Below are positions 6,266 through 7,394 of a stretch of DNA of 7,394 nt, one piece after another. Source of the DNA: an uncultured Bacillaceae bacterium (lineage in GTDB: Bacteria; Bacillota; Bacilli; Bacillales; Alkalibacillaceae); assembly GCA_937958375.1 (NCBI GenBank), contig CALGNY010000077.1, positions 1 to 7,394 on the forward strand. The letters run 5' to 3'. The notes under the pieces were generated by a model. The model did not search any database. It had not been told where the DNA came from and worked only from the letters and a program-made list of their open reading frames with translations. Every line of letters begins with the position of its first letter. Positions within the stretch are counted from its first letter, which is position 1. The position numbers and the translations under genes were made by a program.

Positions 6266-6622
6266 TGGAGACGGTGGGACTCGAACCCACGTCCAGAGAT
6301 ATCGGCACTCAAGCTTCTACAAGCTTAGTCAGCGTATTGTCATTCGCCAACTCTTCAGCCCACTGACAGGCTTACGAGTGGCTAGTCTGATTGGTCTCTT
6401 CTAAAACCCTCAGACGGTGGGTTTTAGCGTAGTCCGCTTGAATTTGAGACCCTTCAATCTGCTACACGGACGATAGCAGGAAGGATCCTGTAGAACTGCT
6501 TACGCAGCTACAGCGAAATTGTTTTCTTTGCCAGTTATTATTAACTGAGTGACGGTTTACGAGTCGTCGCCTCGACTTGCAACTCAAGCTCGACCTATCC
6601 CTGTCGAATCCAAAACGTCCCC
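6266..6622 (-). ncRNA. ssrA: tmRNA (transfer-messenger RNA)
   Basis: Works with SmpB to rescue stalled ribosomes and tag the nascent peptide for proteolysis. The mature 5' end is GGGGACGTTTTGG. It pairs over 7 bp with CGTCTCC at the 3' end, including the G3-U wobble that alanyl-tRNA synthetase recognises. A discriminator A is at 6266. The T-arm reads GTGGGTTCGAGTCCCAC. The tag frame is GGC AAA GAA AAC AAT TTC GCT GTA GCT GCG TAA (6532-6500), giving GKENNFAVAA after the first Ala. Pseudoknot-type pairs are visible downstream of the tag, including GGTCTC/GAGACC and AAAACCC/GGGTTTT. Length is about 357 nt, close to other Bacillales tmRNAs. The 3' CCA is not encoded: the next bases after the discriminator are TAC, so CCA would be added after processing. 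Confidence 0.97.
6500..6532 (-). other. tmRNA tag reading frame GKENNFAVAA
   Basis: Ten codons plus TAA inside ssrA. The product ends AVAA, the hydrophobic degron recognised by ClpXP-type proteases. The Staphylococcus aureus tag, GKSNNNFAVAA as I recall it, is similar. Confidence 0.93.
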
Positions 6623-6677
6623 GTGAAATAGAAAGGGATGCATTTGGAAGAATGTTTTGTTCTTCAATACAGTTCTT

Positions 6678-6706
6678 ATTATAGCATATTTCCTCGGAAA
6701 TGAAAA
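6678..6706 (-). promoter_or_regulatory. ssrA promoter with a dyad in the spacer
   Basis: The minus strand reads TGCTATAAT (extended -10; TATAAT at 6678-6683), with a weak -35 TTTTCA (6701-6706) 17 nt upstream. Transcription should begin near 6671, leaving a leader of about 50 nt for removal by RNase P. A perfect 6+6 dyad, ATTTCC-TC-GGAAAT (6688-6701), fills most of the spacer. Confidence 0.65.
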
Positions 6707-6730
6707 GATGCTGCTCACTGCTTTTAAGTC

Positions 6731-7195
6731 TTATTGAAAACGTTCCTTCATCGCTCGTTCGACATCACGTTTTGCCGCTTTTTGCTTCAAATCTTCACGC
6801 TTATCGTACTTCTTCTTCCCTTTGCCGAGACCGATCAACAGCTTCGCCACACCATTTTTGATATAAATCTTCAATGGGATCAGCGAATAACCCTTCATCT
6901 GCGTCTGGCCGATCAATTTATTGATTTCCTTCTTGTGAAGCAATAATTTACGCGCACGGGTAGGGTCGTGGTTATACCGATTCCCCTGCTCATAAGGCGA
7001 AATATGCATGTTGTGAACGTAGGCTTCTCCATTTGAAATCCTCGCAAAAGCGTCTTTCAAGTTGACTCTTCCCGCTCGGATCGATTTGATTTCCGTTCCT
7101 TGTAGCACTATCCCGGCCTCATACGTTTCCTCAATAAAATAATCATGTCTGGCTTTCCGATTCGTCGCAATGGCATTTGGATCTTTTTTAGCCAT
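6731..7195 (-). CDS. smpB: SsrA-binding protein SmpB
   Basis: A 154-aa basic RNA-binding protein, the obligate tmRNA partner. It binds the tRNA-like domain, and its C-terminal tail enters the empty mRNA channel of stalled ribosomes. Family signatures are NRKARHDYFI (12-21), LQGTEIKSIR (31-40), HISPYEQGN (64-72), KLLLHKKEI (83-91), GYSLIPL (102-108) and GLGKGKKKYDKR (122-133). The charged tail, from about 131 to 154, is intact. Length matches Bacillus SmpB. The start is the ATG with GGAGG 7 nt upstream; an in-frame 34-codon extension to 7297 would cross the promoter and has no matching family sequence. It ends 108 nt before mature ssrA on the same strand. The RNase R gene, commonly just upstream of smpB in Firmicutes, is not seen in the 199 bases available. 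Confidence 0.97.
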   Translation of the reverse strand: MAKKDPNAIATNRKARHDYFIEETYEAGIVLQGTEIKSIRAGRVNLKDAFARISNGEAYVHNMHISPYEQGNRYNHDPTRARKLLLHKKEINKLIGQTQMKGYSLIPLKIYIKNGVAKLLIGLGKGKKKYDKREDLKQKAAKRDVERAMKERFQ

Positions 7196-7202
7196 TTTCC
7201 TT

Positions 7203-7207
7203 CCTCC
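7203..7207 (-). promoter_or_regulatory. Ribosome binding site of smpB
   Basis: GGAGG on the minus strand, 7 nt before the ATG at 7195. It fixes the start at MAKKDPNA. Confidence 0.85.
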
Positions 7208-7223
7208 TCTACTGCATAACGCT

Positions 7224-7252
7224 ATTTTACCAAATGCAGCGGGTCTTTTAAA
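7224..7252 (-). promoter_or_regulatory. Candidate smpB promoter
   Basis: The minus strand has TTTAAA (7247-7252), a 17-nt spacer and TAAAAT (7224-7229). That is 4 of 6 and 5 of 6 matches to the sigma-A consensus at ideal spacing, and it would start transcription about 20 nt before the start codon. A stand-alone TATAAT at 7316-7321 lacks a fitting -35. Confidence 0.4.
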
Positions 7253-7259
7253 TAGGAAC

Positions 7260-7394
7260 CACTGGTGTGGGCGTTTTATTTGCTTATTATCTGACATTGA
7301 AGGCTTTTATCGACGATTATAGGTACCCTATTTAAGCCTTATTTGGTCATTGGGGTGGGCTATCGACGGTTATGGAAAATTATTTTGCGTGTAA
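7260..7394. repeat. Diverged direct repeats upstream of smpB, no gene seen
   Basis: CACTGGTGTGGGC (7260-7272) and CATTGGGGTGGGC (7348-7360) match at 11 of 13 positions, and a shorter relative CATTGAAGGC begins at 7295. TATCGACGATTATAG (7308-7322) recurs as TATCGACGGTTATGG (7361-7375), 53 bp later, as does CATTG (7295 and 7348). Inverted arms AAGGCTT (7300-7306) and AAGCCTT (7334-7340) flank a near-palindrome, ATAGG-TAC-CCTAT. All three minus-strand frames contain stops near the right edge, so no gene tail is visible. The array may continue beyond the window. Confidence 0.5.

Noticed and set aside
7196..7297. 34-codon N-terminal extension of SmpB
   Set aside because: SmpB proteins start close to MAKK; the GGAGG site and candidate promoter lie inside the proposed extension.
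1..7394. Mobile element, prophage, toxin-antitoxin or defence system
   Set aside because: All genes belong to housekeeping or common transporter families. No transposase, integrase, terminal repeats or defence domains are visible on either strand.

Overview
The window looks like ordinary chromosome of a low-to-mid GC Gram-positive bacterium of the order Bacillales, possibly Planococcaceae (the family placement is inference). The signs are an FtsW-type SEDS protein starting with GTG, strong GGAGG-type ribosome binding sites, an smpB-ssrA pair whose tmRNA tag (Ala)-GKENNFAVAA resembles the staphylococcal tag, a YkpA/YbiT-type ABC-F ATPase and a YqhV (DUF2619) membrane protein. I see no phage, transposon, toxin-antitoxin or defence genes.

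Layout from left to right. At 1-1085 (minus) lies ftsW, cut off at its 3' end by the window edge. Positions 1086-1748 hold no gene. They contain the ftsW leader, an array of about seven diverged 51-bp tandem repeats (1259-1640) with an internal dyad in each unit, and the terminator of the next gene. At 1749-3356 (minus) is the ABC-F protein, driven by an extended -10 promoter. A short divergent intergenic region with an imperfect inverted repeat follows. Then come an MFS efflux-type transporter (3525-4730, plus) and a small yqhV-like gene (4786-5058, plus), probably co-transcribed. A perfect 15-bp hairpin (5054-5094) separates this pair from a convergent CDF-family cation transporter (5101-6072, minus). 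Upstream of that, on the same strand, are ssrA (tmRNA, 6266-6622) with its own terminator and promoter, and smpB (6731-7195). The last 200 bases carry a probable smpB promoter and diverged direct repeats.

How the genes work together. SmpB and tmRNA form the trans-translation ribosome-rescue system, and the ABC-F ATPase is also expected to act on ribosomes. FtsW is the septal glycan polymerase. The MFS and CDF proteins are membrane exporters with no visible substrate-specific partners.

The items most worth a second look are the 51-bp repeat array, the concentration of all departures from ABC consensus in one of the two ATP sites of the ABC-F protein, and several dyads placed on promoters or ribosome binding sites. 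I did not find a convincing new multi-gene system.
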